In this document: positions 8,813 through 18,381 of the stretch, in pieces | Layout of the letters: the number at the start of each line of letters is the position of its first letter | Numbering within the stretch: the stretch's first letter is position 1 | NCBI RefSeq assembly: GCF_004342065.1 | Contig: NZ_SLZU01000002.1 | Coordinates: forward strand, 434,001 to 498,000 | Origin: Primorskyibacter sedentarius | GTDB lineage: Bacteria; Pseudomonadota; Alphaproteobacteria; Rhodobacterales; Rhodobacteraceae | Length of the DNA stretch: 64,000 nucleotides | Reading direction: 5' to 3' | The notes under the pieces: generated by a model | Told to the model about the DNA's origin: nothing | The model's input: the letters and a program-made list of their open reading frames with translations, nothing else | The model's database searches: none | Translations under genes and position numbers: made by a program

Positions 8813-9811
8813 TCAGGTGCTGTAGCAGGGCAGCGCGTCGCCGTCCCGGGGCGTCGCGGCAAAGACCCCCCGCGCGATCGCCCGGGCGAGGCAAAGCGCT
8901 GCGGCGTGACCGATCTGCGCAAGCTCTCCCACCGGGTCCCCAAGCGGTCTGGCCCCTGTGGCTGCGGCAAAAATCAGGTCGCCGTCTACCGGGGAATGCG
9001 CCGGAAGGATGGCGCGTCCGATCCCGTCATGGGCCGCGACGGCCATCCGCTTTGCCTGTGCCTTGGACAGGGCCGCATCGGTGGCGACAACGGCAATGGT
9101 GGTATTGGCGCCCGCAACCCCGCCGATCAGCGCGCTCTTGCGGCTTGCGGTCATTGCGCCCAACCCGCCGCGCGGATCGGGGCCAAGCCCGCCGAACTCT
9201 GCGCCGATTTCGTAGGGGGCGGCCCAGAAATGGCGCTCTCCAGGGGTTGTGACAGAGCCCATCGGATTGACCGCCACCAGGGCGCCAACCGTCAGCCCGC
9301 TTTCCAGCACCAGCGAGGCAGACCCCAGCCCGCCTTTCTGCATCGCGGTCAGCGCGCCCGTGCCTGCGCCGTGGCTGCCGATCTCGAACCCGACATCCGC
9401 CGCCGCATAGGCGCGATGCCCCAGCGCAGGGTAGGGGTTCTCGGCCCAGTCCTTCGCGCCGCCATTCACCAGATCAAAGATGATCGCGGCAGGGACCAGC
9501 GGCACGCGCGCGGGCCCCACGGCAAAGCCGCGGCCTTCTGCCCGCAGTGCGGCCATGGCGCCATCGGCGGCTGCAAGGCCAAAGGCAGAGCCCCCCGACA
9601 GCACCAGCGCATCGACGGCAGGCGCGGTCTTGTCAGGGTCCAGAAGGTCGGTCTCTCGGCTGCCCGGCGCGCCGCCCATCACGGCGCAGGAGGTCACAAA
9701 TGGCGCGTCGGCGGTCAGGACCGTGGTGCCGGATTTCAGGGTTTCGTCTTGGTCATTGCCGACCCGCAGGCCCGCAATATCGGTGATCAGGTTGCGCGGT
9801 CCGGGGGTCAT
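8813..9811 (-). CDS. P1 family peptidase (DmpA/NylC-like N-terminal nucleophile hydrolase)
   Basis: Self-processing amidase/aminopeptidase of about 332 residues. Family marks: ITDIAGLRVGN at the start, LSGGSAFGLAAADG, and near the C-terminal third ANTTIAVVATDA, where NylC-type enzymes cleave between Asn and Thr so that the Thr becomes the N-terminal nucleophile. The relatives act on D- or beta-amino acid peptides and cyclic or linear amides. ATG at 9811 has GGAG 9 bases before it; an ATG 18 bases upstream is an alternative. Last gene of the operon that begins with the oligopeptide-type importer at 17.4 kb, which suggests hydrolysis of an imported amide or peptide. No signal peptide, so cytoplasmic. 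Confidence 0.85.
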   Translation of the reverse strand: MTPGPRNLITDIAGLRVGNDQDETLKSGTTVLTADAPFVTSCAVMGGAPGSRETDLLDPDKTAPAVDALVLSGGSAFGLAAADGAMAALRAEGRGFAVGPARVPLVPAAIIFDLVNGGAKDWAENPYPALGHRAYAAADVGFEIGSHGAGTGALTAMQKGGLGSASLVLESGLTVGALVAVNPMGSVTTPGERHFWAAPYEIGAEFGGLGPDPRGGLGAMTASRKSALIGGVAGANTTIAVVATDAALSKAQAKRMAVAAHDGIGRAILPAHSPVDGDLIFAAATGARPLGDPVGELAQIGHAAALCLARAIARGVFAATPRDGDALPCYST

Positions 9812-9889
9812 GTCGTCATGCTCCGTCATGTAGGGGTGCGGGCCAGCCAAAAGGCACCTCGTCAAGCGAGGTGCGGGGATACGCCGGTG

Positions 9890-10630
9890 TCAGATGCAGC
9901 GCCCGCCATCGACTTCCATGCAGACCCCGGTGATGAGGCTTGCCTCGTCCGAGCACAGGAAAGCCGCGGCGTTGCCCATGTCCTCGGGGGTGGAAAACCG
10001 CCCCATCGGGATGGTCGACAGGAACTTCGCGCGCATCTCGGGCGTGTCCTCGCCCATGAAGCTGGCCAGAAGCGGCGTCTCGCCTGCCACCGGGTTCAGC
10101 GCATTGACCCGGATGCCCCTGGGCGCCAGCTCTACCGCCATCGCCTTGGTTGCCGTGTTCACCCAGCCCTTTGATGCGTTGTACCAGTTCAGGCGCGGGC
10201 GCGGCGACAGCCCGGCTGTGGACGAGATATTCAGGATGGTGCCCGCGCCCAAAGCCTTCATCAGCGGAACGACAGCGCGTGCGGCCAGATAGATCGCCTT
10301 GCAGTTCACCGCAAAGACCCGGTCGAAATCCTCTTCCGAGACGTCCTCCATATCGGCGGGCAGGTGGGTGACGCCGGCATTGTTCACAAGGATGTCGATC
10401 CTGCCAAAGCCGTCCTGTGCCGCGGCAATCATCGCGTCTACGCTCGGGCCGCTGGTCACATCGGCCGTTTGCGCCAGACCGTCGATCTCTGCCGCGATCT
10501 CTGCCGCCGCCGCCGCGTTGATGTCGGCCACCATGACGCGGGCGCCTTCGGCGGCAAATTTTCGCGCGATGCCCGCCCCGAACCCGGAACCCGCGCCGGT
10601 GACGATGGCGGTTTTTCCTTGCAGACGCAT
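9890..10630 (-). CDS. Short-chain dehydrogenase/reductase (SDR)
   Basis: Classical SDR of 246 residues. NAD(P)-binding TGAGSGFGAGIA near residue 12, NNAG at about 85-88, catalytic Ser (ILNISSTAG) and the YNASKGW motif (Tyr-x3-Lys) are all present, and the C-terminus ends GVCMEVDGGRCI as in 3-oxoacyl-ACP reductase/glucose dehydrogenase-like members. A GGAGGAG ribosome site lies 6 bases before the ATG. Part of the catabolic operon, where it could oxidise an alcohol produced upstream of the aldehyde dehydrogenase step. Substrate unknown. Confidence 0.88.
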   Translation of the reverse strand: MRLQGKTAIVTGAGSGFGAGIARKFAAEGARVMVADINAAAAAEIAAEIDGLAQTADVTSGPSVDAMIAAAQDGFGRIDILVNNAGVTHLPADMEDVSEEDFDRVFAVNCKAIYLAARAVVPLMKALGAGTILNISSTAGLSPRPRLNWYNASKGWVNTATKAMAVELAPRGIRVNALNPVAGETPLLASFMGEDTPEMRAKFLSTIPMGRFSTPEDMGNAAAFLCSDEASLITGVCMEVDGGRCI

Positions 10631-10645
10631 GATATTCTCCTCCGG

Positions 10646-10954
10646 TCAGATCAGGCGCAGGACGGCCCAGCCGATCACCGCTACGATGTTCCAGACAAGG
10701 GCAAGGTTCAAGAGCGTGGCAAAGGGTTGCTTGCGTGTCTTGTGCCGGAACAATGCCTGCGCGGCTTTGCCCCCGACGGCCCCACCCACCGCGGCAAAGG
10801 TCAGCAGGCGCCTTTCAGGTTGGCGCCATCCGCCCTGCCGCGCCTGCCATTTGTCGATACCGAAGAGCGCGAAGCAAAGCACGTTCATCGCCAACAGCGC
10901 GGCCATCACTTCCAGCGCAGGGATCGCGCGGATCAGGTCCAGAAGCTCAGCCAT
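10646..10954 (-). CDS. DUF1294 small membrane protein
   Basis: 102 residues with two or three hydrophobic segments and the DUF1294 core: FALFGIDKWQAR, RRLLTFAAVGGAVGGKAAQALFRHKTRKQPF. The function of DUF1294 is unknown. Its start overlaps the end of the aldehyde dehydrogenase gene by 8 bases, so it is co-translated within the catabolic operon, although the family usually occurs in unrelated contexts. It may simply have been caught in the operon. Confidence 0.8.
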   Translation of the reverse strand: MAELLDLIRAIPALEVMAALLAMNVLCFALFGIDKWQARQGGWRQPERRLLTFAAVGGAVGGKAAQALFRHKTRKQPFATLLNLALVWNIVAVIGWAVLRLI

Positions 10955-12398
10955 GATAGGCCGCCACGGTTTTCAGCGCGGTAAAGCCGTACAGCGCCTC
11001 GAACCCCTTTTCGCGTCCGTGGCCGGACTTGCCGACACCCCCGAAGGGCAGCTCTACCCCACCGCCCGCGCCGTAATTATTGATGAACACCTGACCAGAG
11101 CGCAGCCGTTTGGCCAGCCGCATCTGGCGCGCGCCATCGCGGGTCCAGATACTGGCGACAAGGCCGTAATCGGTGCCATTGGCGATGGCGATGGCCTCTT
11201 CCTCGCTGTCAAACGGGATAAGCGCCTGCACAGGGCCAAACACTTCGTCACAGGCAAGGCGGTGGTCAGGCGGCACATCGGCCAGCAACACAGGCGCGAC
11301 GTAATGGCCGGACGGGGGCGCGCTGTCGGCGATACTGCCGCGCGCGGCCACCTCCAGACCTTTGGCGGCGTCCAGATACCCCTCCACGCGCGCCTTCTGC
11401 CGGGCAGAGATCAGCGGACCGAGGTCGCGATCCTCCAGCGCGGGGCCGGCCACAAGGGCGCGGTAGCGCGCGGCCATACGGTCCAGCACCTGGGCATAGA
11501 CGGCGCGTTCCACAAGGATGCGCGACGAGGCAGAGCAGGTCTGCCCGGCATTCTGAATGCCCGCGTTCACAAGGAAAGGGAGCGCCGCGTCGATATCGGC
11601 ATCGGCAAAGACGAGCTGCGGGGATTTTCCGCCCAGCTCCAGTGTGACCGGAATGACATTGCGCCCCGCGGCCTGCTGCACGTCGGCCCCTGTGGCGACA
11701 GACCCGGTAAAGGACATATGTTGGATGTCGGGATTGGCGGAAAGGGCAGCGCCCGCCTCTGCCCCCAATCCCGGCACGACATTCAGCGCACCGTCCGGCA
11801 GGCCCGCGTGGCGCGCCAGATCGGCGAAGGCCAGCGCGGTCAGGCAGGCATCCTCGGCCGGTTTCAGCACGCAGGCATTGCCCGTGGCCAGTGCCGCCCC
11901 GACGGATCGCCCGATGATCTGCATCGGGTAGTTCCACGGCACGATATGGCCCGTCACCCCGTGCGGTTCGCGCATCGTGTAGACGGTATAGCCGTCGAGA
12001 TAGGGGATGGTCTGGCCGGTCAGCTTGTCGGCAGCGCCCCCGTAGAACTCCATGTACCGCGCCAGTGCCAGCGCATCCGCGCGCGCCTGTGTCAACGGTT
12101 TGCCGACATCCAGCGCCTCCAGCAGGGCAAGGTGGCCTGCCTGCTCTGTCACCAGCTGACCCAGCCGTGTCAGGACGCGCCCGCGCTCTGCCGCCGTGAA
12201 CCGCCCCCAATCGCCGTCGCGGGCGGCTTGTGCGGCGGCGACCGCGGCGTTGATCTCTGCCGCCCCGCCCCGCGCGATCTCGCCCAGCGCGCTGCCATCA
12301 GACGGGTTGGTCAGCGGCAAGGTGCCCGCCTCGGCAGGGCGCCACGTGCCGCCGATCAGCACATGCGCGGGATCAAATGGCAGGTCAGGCAGGGGCAT
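10947..12398 (-). CDS. NAD(P)-dependent aldehyde dehydrogenase
   Basis: ALDH superfamily, 483 residues, full length. The catalytic glutamate motif VTLELGGKSPQLVFADAD and the catalytic cysteine motif NAGQTCSASSRILVER are intact, as are the cofactor-binding PWNYPMQI and FTGSVATG. The ATG at 12398 overlaps the end of the ABC ATPase gene by 14 bases; the open frame runs further upstream, but only as a shadow of the ATPase. Resembles betaine or gamma-aminobutyraldehyde-type dehydrogenases in its general look; the real substrate is not evident. In the operon it would oxidise an aldehyde made from the imported compound. Confidence 0.9.
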   Translation of the reverse strand: MPLPDLPFDPAHVLIGGTWRPAEAGTLPLTNPSDGSALGEIARGGAAEINAAVAAAQAARDGDWGRFTAAERGRVLTRLGQLVTEQAGHLALLEALDVGKPLTQARADALALARYMEFYGGAADKLTGQTIPYLDGYTVYTMREPHGVTGHIVPWNYPMQIIGRSVGAALATGNACVLKPAEDACLTALAFADLARHAGLPDGALNVVPGLGAEAGAALSANPDIQHMSFTGSVATGADVQQAAGRNVIPVTLELGGKSPQLVFADADIDAALPFLVNAGIQNAGQTCSASSRILVERAVYAQVLDRMAARYRALVAGPALEDRDLGPLISARQKARVEGYLDAAKGLEVAARGSIADSAPPSGHYVAPVLLADVPPDHRLACDEVFGPVQALIPFDSEEEAIAIANGTDYGLVASIWTRDGARQMRLAKRLRSGQVFINNYGAGGGVELPFGGVGKSGHGREKGFEALYGFTALKTVAAYHG

Positions 12399-14007
12399 GG
12401 GGGCTCTCCGGTGTGATCTCTGGCAGGCGCGGGGCCGCGTCCAGCAATTGCCTTGTGTAGGGGTGCTGCGGGTCGGTGTAGACCTGTTCTGTCGGGCCGT
12501 CCTCCACGATCCTGCCATGGCGCATGACCAGCACCCGGTCGGTGATCGTGCGCACGACGGACAGGTCATGGCTGATGAACAGGTAGCTGAGGCGATATTG
12601 CCGCGACAGATCGGCCATCAGGTCAAGGATCTGTGCCCGCACCCGGACATCCAGCGCCGAGACAGCCTCGTCAAAGACGATCAGTTCGGGCCGGATGATC
12701 AGCGCGCGGGCGATGGCGATCCGCTGCCGCTGCCCGCCGGAAAAGGCGTGGATATATCTATCCGCATCCCCGGGCGAGAGGCCCACGGCCGTCAGGGCCT
12801 CGGCGATGCGATCTTGCCGCTCGGACGCGCCGGGCTGGGCGGGCAACAGATGAAAGGGCTCGGTGATCAGCTTGCCGACCCGGTGACGCGGGTTGAAGCT
12901 GCCGTAAGGGTCCTGAAACACCACCTGCATCTTGCGCCGGACCTCCAGATTGGGGTGCCCGTGCGCAAAGACCGGCGCCCCGTCCAGCAGGATGCGGCCT
13001 TCCTGCACCGGCTCCAGCCCCAGAATGGCGCGGGTCAGGGTGGATTTGCCGCAGCCGCTTTCGCCCACCAGCCCGACCCGGTCCCCCTGCATCAGGGCAA
13101 AGCTGACGTCATTCACGGCGCGGAAATTCTGGCGCGGCATGAAAGGCAACCGGCGCGGCAAAGGATAGTCGCGCGACACCGACTGCACCTCCAGCAAAGG
13201 CCGATCGGCGGGCGGGTGCGGCGGCAGGCTTACCCGGTGGCCCGACGCTTCGAACAGCTGCCGGGTATAGGGGTGGGCCATCCGCGCAAAAAGCTGCCGG
13301 GTCGGCCCGGTTTCAACCACCTTGCCGCGCTGCATCACCGCGATGTCATCGGCCATGTCGCTGACCACGGCCAGATCATGGGTGATCATCAGCAGGGCCA
13401 TGCCCTCTTCGCGCACGAGGCTTTGCAACAGGTCAAGGATCTGCGCCTGCGTGGTCACGTCCAGCGCGGTCGTCGGCTCATCCGCGATCAGCAGCTTGGG
13501 GCGCAGGGCAATAGCCATGGCAATGACAACGCGCTGGCGCTGCCCGCCGGACAGCTCGTGCGGATAGCGCGTCAGCGGAAAGCGGTCCTGCGGCAGGCCC
13601 ACCCTGCCCAGAACCTGAGCCGCGCGGATACGGGCCGCCTGCCGGTCGGCGGCACCGTGGATCAGGATCGTCTCGGCCACCTGATCGCCGATGGTCTGCA
13701 CCGGGTTCAGCGCTGTCATCGGCTCCTGAAAGATCATGCCGATGTCATTGCCGCGCAGATCGCACATCTGGGCTTCGGTCCTGGTCAGAAGATCGGTGCC
13801 ACCCAAACGAATGGCGCCCGTGGCCCTGGCCCGGCCCGGCAGCAACCCCATGACGGCCAGCGCTGTCATCGACTTGCCCGATCCGCTTTCGCCGGTCAGC
13901 GCAAGGATCTTCCCCGCGGCCAGCGTCAGGGAAACGTCATCAAGGATCGTCTTGCCGTTTATGGCAACGCTCAACCCCTCGACGCTCAGCAGCGTGTCGC
14001 CCGTCAT
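12385..14007 (-). CDS. Oligopeptide-type ABC importer, fused double ATPase
   Basis: A 540-residue fusion of DppD-like and DppF-like ATPases. The first half has Walker A GESGSGKS, signature LSGGQRQRVVIAMAI and Walker B LLIADEPTTALD; the second has Walker A GESGCGKS, signature FSGGQRQRIAIARAL and Walker B VFDEAVSALD. Each half carries the C-terminal oligopeptide-type extension (HPYTRQL). The ATG overlaps the stop of the permease gene as ATGA at 14004-14007. Energises the two permeases upstream. Confidence 0.92.
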   Translation of the reverse strand: MTGDTLLSVEGLSVAINGKTILDDVSLTLAAGKILALTGESGSGKSMTALAVMGLLPGRARATGAIRLGGTDLLTRTEAQMCDLRGNDIGMIFQEPMTALNPVQTIGDQVAETILIHGAADRQAARIRAAQVLGRVGLPQDRFPLTRYPHELSGGQRQRVVIAMAIALRPKLLIADEPTTALDVTTQAQILDLLQSLVREEGMALLMITHDLAVVSDMADDIAVMQRGKVVETGPTRQLFARMAHPYTRQLFEASGHRVSLPPHPPADRPLLEVQSVSRDYPLPRRLPFMPRQNFRAVNDVSFALMQGDRVGLVGESGCGKSTLTRAILGLEPVQEGRILLDGAPVFAHGHPNLEVRRKMQVVFQDPYGSFNPRHRVGKLITEPFHLLPAQPGASERQDRIAEALTAVGLSPGDADRYIHAFSGGQRQRIAIARALIIRPELIVFDEAVSALDVRVRAQILDLMADLSRQYRLSYLFISHDLSVVRTITDRVLVMRHGRIVEDGPTEQVYTDPQHPYTRQLLDAAPRLPEITPESPHAPA

Positions 14008-14831
14008 GTCCGCACCACCCGGATGCGCGGGTCCAGCAGGTCGCGCAGCCCGTCGCCCATCAAGTTGAGCCCCAGCACCGTCAGCATGATGGCAAGACCG
14101 GGAACCAGCGCAAGATGCGGGGCAAAGCTGACCATGGTCTGCGCCTCCGCCAGCATCCGGCCCCAGCTGGGCGTGGGCGGCTGCGCGCCAAGGCCGACAT
14201 AGCTGAGGCCCGCTTCGGCGAGGATGCCAAGGCTGAACTGGATGGTGCCCTGCACGATCAGCAGGTTCATCAGGTTGGGCAGGATATGTTCCATGCTGAT
14301 GCGGGTGCGGGATTTGCCGCAGACGCGCGCGGCAAGGATGAATTCCCGCTCCCACAGGCTCAGCGCCGCGCCGCGTGTCAGCCGGGCAAAGACGGGGATG
14401 TTGAAGATCCCGATGGCGATGATCGCGTTGATGGCACCGGGCCCCGCGATGGCGGTGATCAGGATGGCGATGACGAGGCTGGGAAAGGCAAAGATGAGGT
14501 CATTGCCGCGCATGATGACCTCGTCCAGCCAACCGCCCTTGCGCGCTGCCGCCGTCAGGCCCAGCGGCACGCCCGCGCCCATGCCGATGCCGACAGCCAC
14601 CAGCGCCACGGCGATGGAGGTGCGCGCACCGACCATGATCATCGACAGGATGTCCCGCCCGAAATGATCCGTCCCAAGCAGGTAGTCACCCCCCGGCGCC
14701 TTGAGTTTCGCCGCGATGTTCAGCTTCTCGACGTCATAAGGCGTCCAGACAAAGGAGATCAGCGCCAGCGCGACGAAAAGCAGGCTGAGCCCGCCGCCAA
14801 GCAGCAGATTGCGGCTGCGCCAAAGGCTCAT
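14004..14831 (-). CDS. Oligopeptide-type ABC importer permease (DppC-like)
   Basis: Inner-membrane permease of 275 residues with the BPD_transp_1 fold: an N-terminal membrane segment, the DYLLGTDHFGRDILSMIMVGARTSI stretch of DppC-type subunits, and the EAA loop in the form ARVCGKSRTRISMEHILPNL. Start and stop overlap its neighbours by 4 bases each, so the operon is tightly coupled. Forms a heterodimer channel with the DppB-like subunit. Confidence 0.9.
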   Translation of the reverse strand: MSLWRSRNLLLGGGLSLLFVALALISFVWTPYDVEKLNIAAKLKAPGGDYLLGTDHFGRDILSMIMVGARTSIAVALVAVGIGMGAGVPLGLTAAARKGGWLDEVIMRGNDLIFAFPSLVIAILITAIAGPGAINAIIAIGIFNIPVFARLTRGAALSLWEREFILAARVCGKSRTRISMEHILPNLMNLLIVQGTIQFSLGILAEAGLSYVGLGAQPPTPSWGRMLAEAQTMVSFAPHLALVPGLAIMLTVLGLNLMGDGLRDLLDPRIRVVRT

Positions 14832-15772
14832 CTGCGCGACCTCAGCCGGGGGTCGACGACAGCATAGGCCAGATCGACGGCGAAATTCACCACGATCACG
14901 GCAAAAACCAGCAGCATGACGACGGATTCTACCACGATCAGGTCGCGCTGGGTGATCGCCTGAAAGACCAGCCGCCCAAGGCCGGGCAGAAAGAACACCT
15001 GTTCGATGATAATGGCGCCTGCCAGAAGAAAGGAGAATTGCAGCCCGATGATGGTCAGCACCGGGATCAGCGCGTTACGCAGCCCGTGGCGCCAGATTGC
15101 CTGTCGTGCGCTCAGCCCCTTGGCGCGGGCGGTGCGCATGAAATCCTCGCCCAATATGTCCAGCAGGGCAGAGCGCATGACCCGCGTCAGGATCGCCGCC
15201 TGCGGCAGCGCCAGCGCGATGGCGGGCAGGGTCAGCGCCTTGAGTGCCAGCAGCGGATCCTCCCAGCCCGGAAAACCACCGGCAGAGAACCAGCGCAAGT
15301 TGATCGCAAAGACCAGCACCAGCATCATCGCGAACCAGAAATTGGGGATGGCAACGCCCAGCTGCGTGGCCCCCATCACCCCCATATCGCCCGCGCTGCC
15401 CCGCCGCGCAGCCGCGAACAGCCCGGCAGGAAAGGCGATCAGCGTCGACAGCGCCAGCGCCATCAGCGCCAGCGGAAGCGACACCCACAACCTGTCCGAG
15501 ATCATCTGCGCCACCGGCGTGCGGTAAGTATAGGACATGCCGAAATCACCCGACACCATGCCCGACAGCCAGCCAAGGTAGCGGGCGTGTTTCGGCATAT
15601 CCAGCCCCAGCTCGCTGCGCAGTGCGGCCACCGTGTCAGGCTGGGCGTTCAGCCCCAGCATGAAGGAGGCCGGATCGCCCGGCGCCACCTCCACGACCAG
15701 AAAGATCACAAGGCTCGCCACCAACAGGCTGATGACCAGAGAGGTCAGCCGTTTGAGCAGATAGGTCAGCAT
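14828..15772 (-). CDS. Oligopeptide-type ABC importer permease (DppB-like)
   Basis: Inner-membrane permease of 314 residues. The N-terminus MLTYLLKRLTSLVISLLVAS plus FLVVEVAPGDPASFMLG is typical of DppB/OppB; the EAA loop appears as MRTARAKGLSARQAIWRHGLRNALIPVLT. I placed the start at 15772 because translation from there begins exactly at the family N-terminus; an upstream in-frame ATG at 15844 would add a basic, atypical leader. 130 bases separate it from the binding-protein gene. Confidence 0.9.
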   Translation of the reverse strand: MLTYLLKRLTSLVISLLVASLVIFLVVEVAPGDPASFMLGLNAQPDTVAALRSELGLDMPKHARYLGWLSGMVSGDFGMSYTYRTPVAQMISDRLWVSLPLALMALALSTLIAFPAGLFAAARRGSAGDMGVMGATQLGVAIPNFWFAMMLVLVFAINLRWFSAGGFPGWEDPLLALKALTLPAIALALPQAAILTRVMRSALLDILGEDFMRTARAKGLSARQAIWRHGLRNALIPVLTIIGLQFSFLLAGAIIIEQVFFLPGLGRLVFQAITQRDLIVVESVVMLLVFAVIVVNFAVDLAYAVVDPRLRSRR

Positions 15773-15902
15773 CCGGCCGCCGGCAGATACGCAAACGACC
15801 CCGCTGCCACCGCGCTTTCGGGCAGGGACAGTGACGCTTTGCACGCCCGCCCGCCCGCAAAGCCGGACGACCGGCCCACGCTGTCAAAGAGCACGGGCAG
15901 GC

Positions 15903-17381
15903 TCATTCCGTCCAGCGCACCCCGGTCAGATCGGTGGCCTGCGTCGGCTGGTTCTGCCACAGCCCTTCGATCCTGGCATTGGCAACCGTCGGGAAGGCGA
16001 GCTGGAAGAGATAGCCGTTGACGTGATCCTCGGCGATCATGCGTTGGGCATCCTTCAACAAGGCAGACCGCGCTTCGGGATCGGTTTCAGCGTTCAGCTT
16101 GTCCATGATCGCCACGAATTCCGGCTTGCCATATTGGAAATAGTAATCGGGCCGGGCGTAGATGCCGATATCCATCGGCTCGGTATGGCTGACGATGGTC
16201 AGGCCGAAATTCTTGCCGCGAAAGACTTCCTCCAGCCATTGCGCCCATTCAAGGTTGCTGATCTCGGTCTGGATGCCAACCTCGCGAAGCTGTGCGGCGA
16301 TGATCTCGCCACCCCGACGGGCATAGGAGGGCGGCGGCAGCTTCAGCGTGGTGGTGAACCCCTCGGCCAGACCCGCCTCTTCCAGCAATTCGCGGGATCG
16401 ATCCGGGTCAAAGCCGGACAGGTCGACCAGATCGACGTAATCCGGGTTATGCGGCGCGAAATGCGTGCCAATCGGCGTGCCAAGGCCGAACATCGCGCCG
16501 TCAATGATGGCCTGCCGGTCAATCGCATGGGCCACGGCCTCGCGCACCAACGGGTTGTCGAAGGGCGGCTGCTTGTTGTTCATCGCCAGAATGGTCTCGC
16601 CCTCGGTCGACCCCACGATGACCTGAAAGCGCGGGTCCGCCTCGAATTGCGGCAGGTTTTCCGGCGCGGGGAAGCCCACGAACGCATCGACATCCTCTGC
16701 CATCACGCTGGCAAAGGCCGCCGTGGGATCAGAGATGAACCGGAAAGTGGCCGTTTCCAGCGCCGGGGCCTCGCCCCAGTACTCGGCATTGCGCTCCAGC
16801 TCGATCCGGTCCCCCTGCACCCAGTTGGCGAATTTGAACGCGCCGGTGCCGACGGGGCTGGACTTGATGCCCTCGATGCTTTCGGGCGCGACGATAACCG
16901 CATCGCCCCAGGCCAGATTGAACAGCAAGGCGCCATTCGGCTGGCCCAGCGTGATGCGCACGGTTGCGGGATCGACCGCCTCGACCGTGTCAATCGCCTC
17001 GAACAGGGCCTTCTGCGCATTGGTGCTGTCCTCTGCGCGGGCACGGTCGAGGCTGAATTTCACGTCCTCCGCGTCAAAGCTGCTGCCATCATGGAACGTT
17101 ACCCCCTCTTGCAGGGTGAACGTATAAGTCAGCCCGTCTTCGGAGATGTCCCAGCTTTTGGCCAGACCCGGCACAACCGACCCATCGGCGGCAAAACGGG
17201 TCAGCCCCTCAAAGACATTGGCATAGAGCACGGAATCAATCGCACCGGCGGCGGCGCTGGTGGGGTCCAGATGCGGTGGCTCCAGCTGCATGGCCACGGT
17301 TATGCCCGTCTCGGCCGCATGGGCCGCCACGCCTGCGCCGATGGCGATGGCCGCAAGGGCCCCGAGTTTCAGTCGCTTCAT
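15903..17381 (-). CDS. Oligopeptide-type ABC importer, substrate-binding protein
   Basis: SBP_bac_5 family protein of 492 residues with a Sec signal peptide (MKRLKLGALAAIAIGAGVAAHA, cleavage before AETG). Family features include the opening of the mature protein (MQLEPPHLDPTSAAAGAID), GLTRFAADGSVVPGLAKSW and the YTFTLQEGVTFHDGSSFDAEDVKFSLDRA block. First gene of an eight-gene minus-strand operon. Ligands of this family range from peptides to opines and glycosides. Here, the downstream amide hydrolase and aldehyde and alcohol dehydrogenases hint at an amide- or peptide-like ligand. Confidence 0.9.
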   Translation of the reverse strand: MKRLKLGALAAIAIGAGVAAHAAETGITVAMQLEPPHLDPTSAAAGAIDSVLYANVFEGLTRFAADGSVVPGLAKSWDISEDGLTYTFTLQEGVTFHDGSSFDAEDVKFSLDRARAEDSTNAQKALFEAIDTVEAVDPATVRITLGQPNGALLFNLAWGDAVIVAPESIEGIKSSPVGTGAFKFANWVQGDRIELERNAEYWGEAPALETATFRFISDPTAAFASVMAEDVDAFVGFPAPENLPQFEADPRFQVIVGSTEGETILAMNNKQPPFDNPLVREAVAHAIDRQAIIDGAMFGLGTPIGTHFAPHNPDYVDLVDLSGFDPDRSRELLEEAGLAEGFTTTLKLPPPSYARRGGEIIAAQLREVGIQTEISNLEWAQWLEEVFRGKNFGLTIVSHTEPMDIGIYARPDYYFQYGKPEFVAIMDKLNAETDPEARSALLKDAQRMIAEDHVNGYLFQLAFPTVANARIEGLWQNQPTQATDLTGVRWTE

Positions 17382-17541
17382 CGTCCTATGCTCCGCTGCT
17401 TCGGGCCATCCGGGACCCAGTCCGTCAGAGTTTTGACGCGAATCGCAGCGTGTTCAAGCGGATGCTGCAAAATGTGCGGTGGCAAGACGGCGCGGTTTTT
17501 GCTATTTCGCCATCGCAGCATCGGAGGTGGAGGAAACAACG

Positions 17542-18381
17542 ATGAGTGCTACAGCAGCCAAGAAACGGCCCTTGCCCGTTGATATCCGCGCCCGCAAGGG
17601 CGGCACGCCGCTGGTCAGCCTGACCGCCTATACCACGCCGATGGCCCAGATGATGGACGCCCATTGCGACTTTGTTCTTGTGGGCGACAGCGTTGGCATG
17701 GTGCTGCACGGGCTGCCCTCGACGCTGGGCGTCACGATGGAGATGATGATCTTGCACGGGCAGGCGGTGGCACGCGGGCTGGATACCGCGATGATGGTCA
17801 TCGACATGCCGTTCGGATCCTACGAGGAAGGCCCGGAGCAGGCTTTCCGCAACGCAGCACGGCTGATGGCCGAAACCGGCGCAGGTGCGGTAAAGCTGGA
17901 AGGCGGCGTTGCGATGGCCGAAACCATCGGCTTTCTGGTCACGCGCGGCATTCCGGTGATGGCGCATATCGGGCTGACCCCGCAATCGGTGAACACGCTT
18001 GGCGGCTACCGCGTTCAGGGCCGCGATGCAGAGGGCGAGGCCGTGATGGCCGATGCCCGCGCCGTGTCGGATGCCGGGGCCTTTGCCGTCGTGCTGGAAA
18101 AGGTGCCGCAGGGCCTGGCTGACCGGATCACCGGCGACATCCCCATCCCCACGATCGGGATCGGTGCCTCTGCGGGCTGCGACGGGCAGATCCTCGTGGT
18201 GGACGACATGCTGGGGCTATTCACCGCCTTCAAGGCCAAGTTCGTCAAACGCTACGCGCATCTGGGGCAGGACGGCGAGGCCGCCATTGCCGCCTATGCC
18301 GAAGAGGTGCGCGCCCGCACCTTCCCCGGCCCGGAACATGTCTTTGCCGATACCGCCCCTGCGAAGGCAGCCAAGACGTGA
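17542..18381 (+). CDS. panB: 3-methyl-2-oxobutanoate hydroxymethyltransferase
   Basis: First committed step of pantothenate synthesis: transfers a hydroxymethyl group from methylene-THF to 2-oxoisovalerate to give ketopantoate. 279 residues, standard length. Recognisable PanB blocks: [53 protein letters not shown] and [21 protein letters not shown] (metal and substrate site). The ATG at 17542 follows GGAGG. The 3' end overlaps panC by the GTGA arrangement, so the two are co-translated. Confidence 0.96.
   Translation: MSATAAKKRPLPVDIRARKGGTPLVSLTAYTTPMAQMMDAHCDFVLVGDSVGMVLHGLPSTLGVTMEMMILHGQAVARGLDTAMMVIDMPFGSYEEGPEQAFRNAARLMAETGAGAVKLEGGVAMAETIGFLVTRGIPVMAHIGLTPQSVNTLGGYRVQGRDAEGEAVMADARAVSDAGAFAVVLEKVPQGLADRITGDIPIPTIGIGASAGCDGQILVVDDMLGLFTAFKAKFVKRYAHLGQDGEAAIAAYAEEVRARTFPGPEHVFADTAPAKAAKT

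Noticed and set aside
10299-12416. 705-residue plus-strand frame
   Set aside because: Antisense of the aldehyde dehydrogenase and SDR genes.
12196-14202. 668-residue plus-strand frame
   Set aside because: Antisense of the fused ABC ATPase; typical high-GC shadow composition.
15831-17582. 583-residue plus-strand frame
   Set aside because: Antisense of the substrate-binding protein, which has a clear signal peptide and family motifs.
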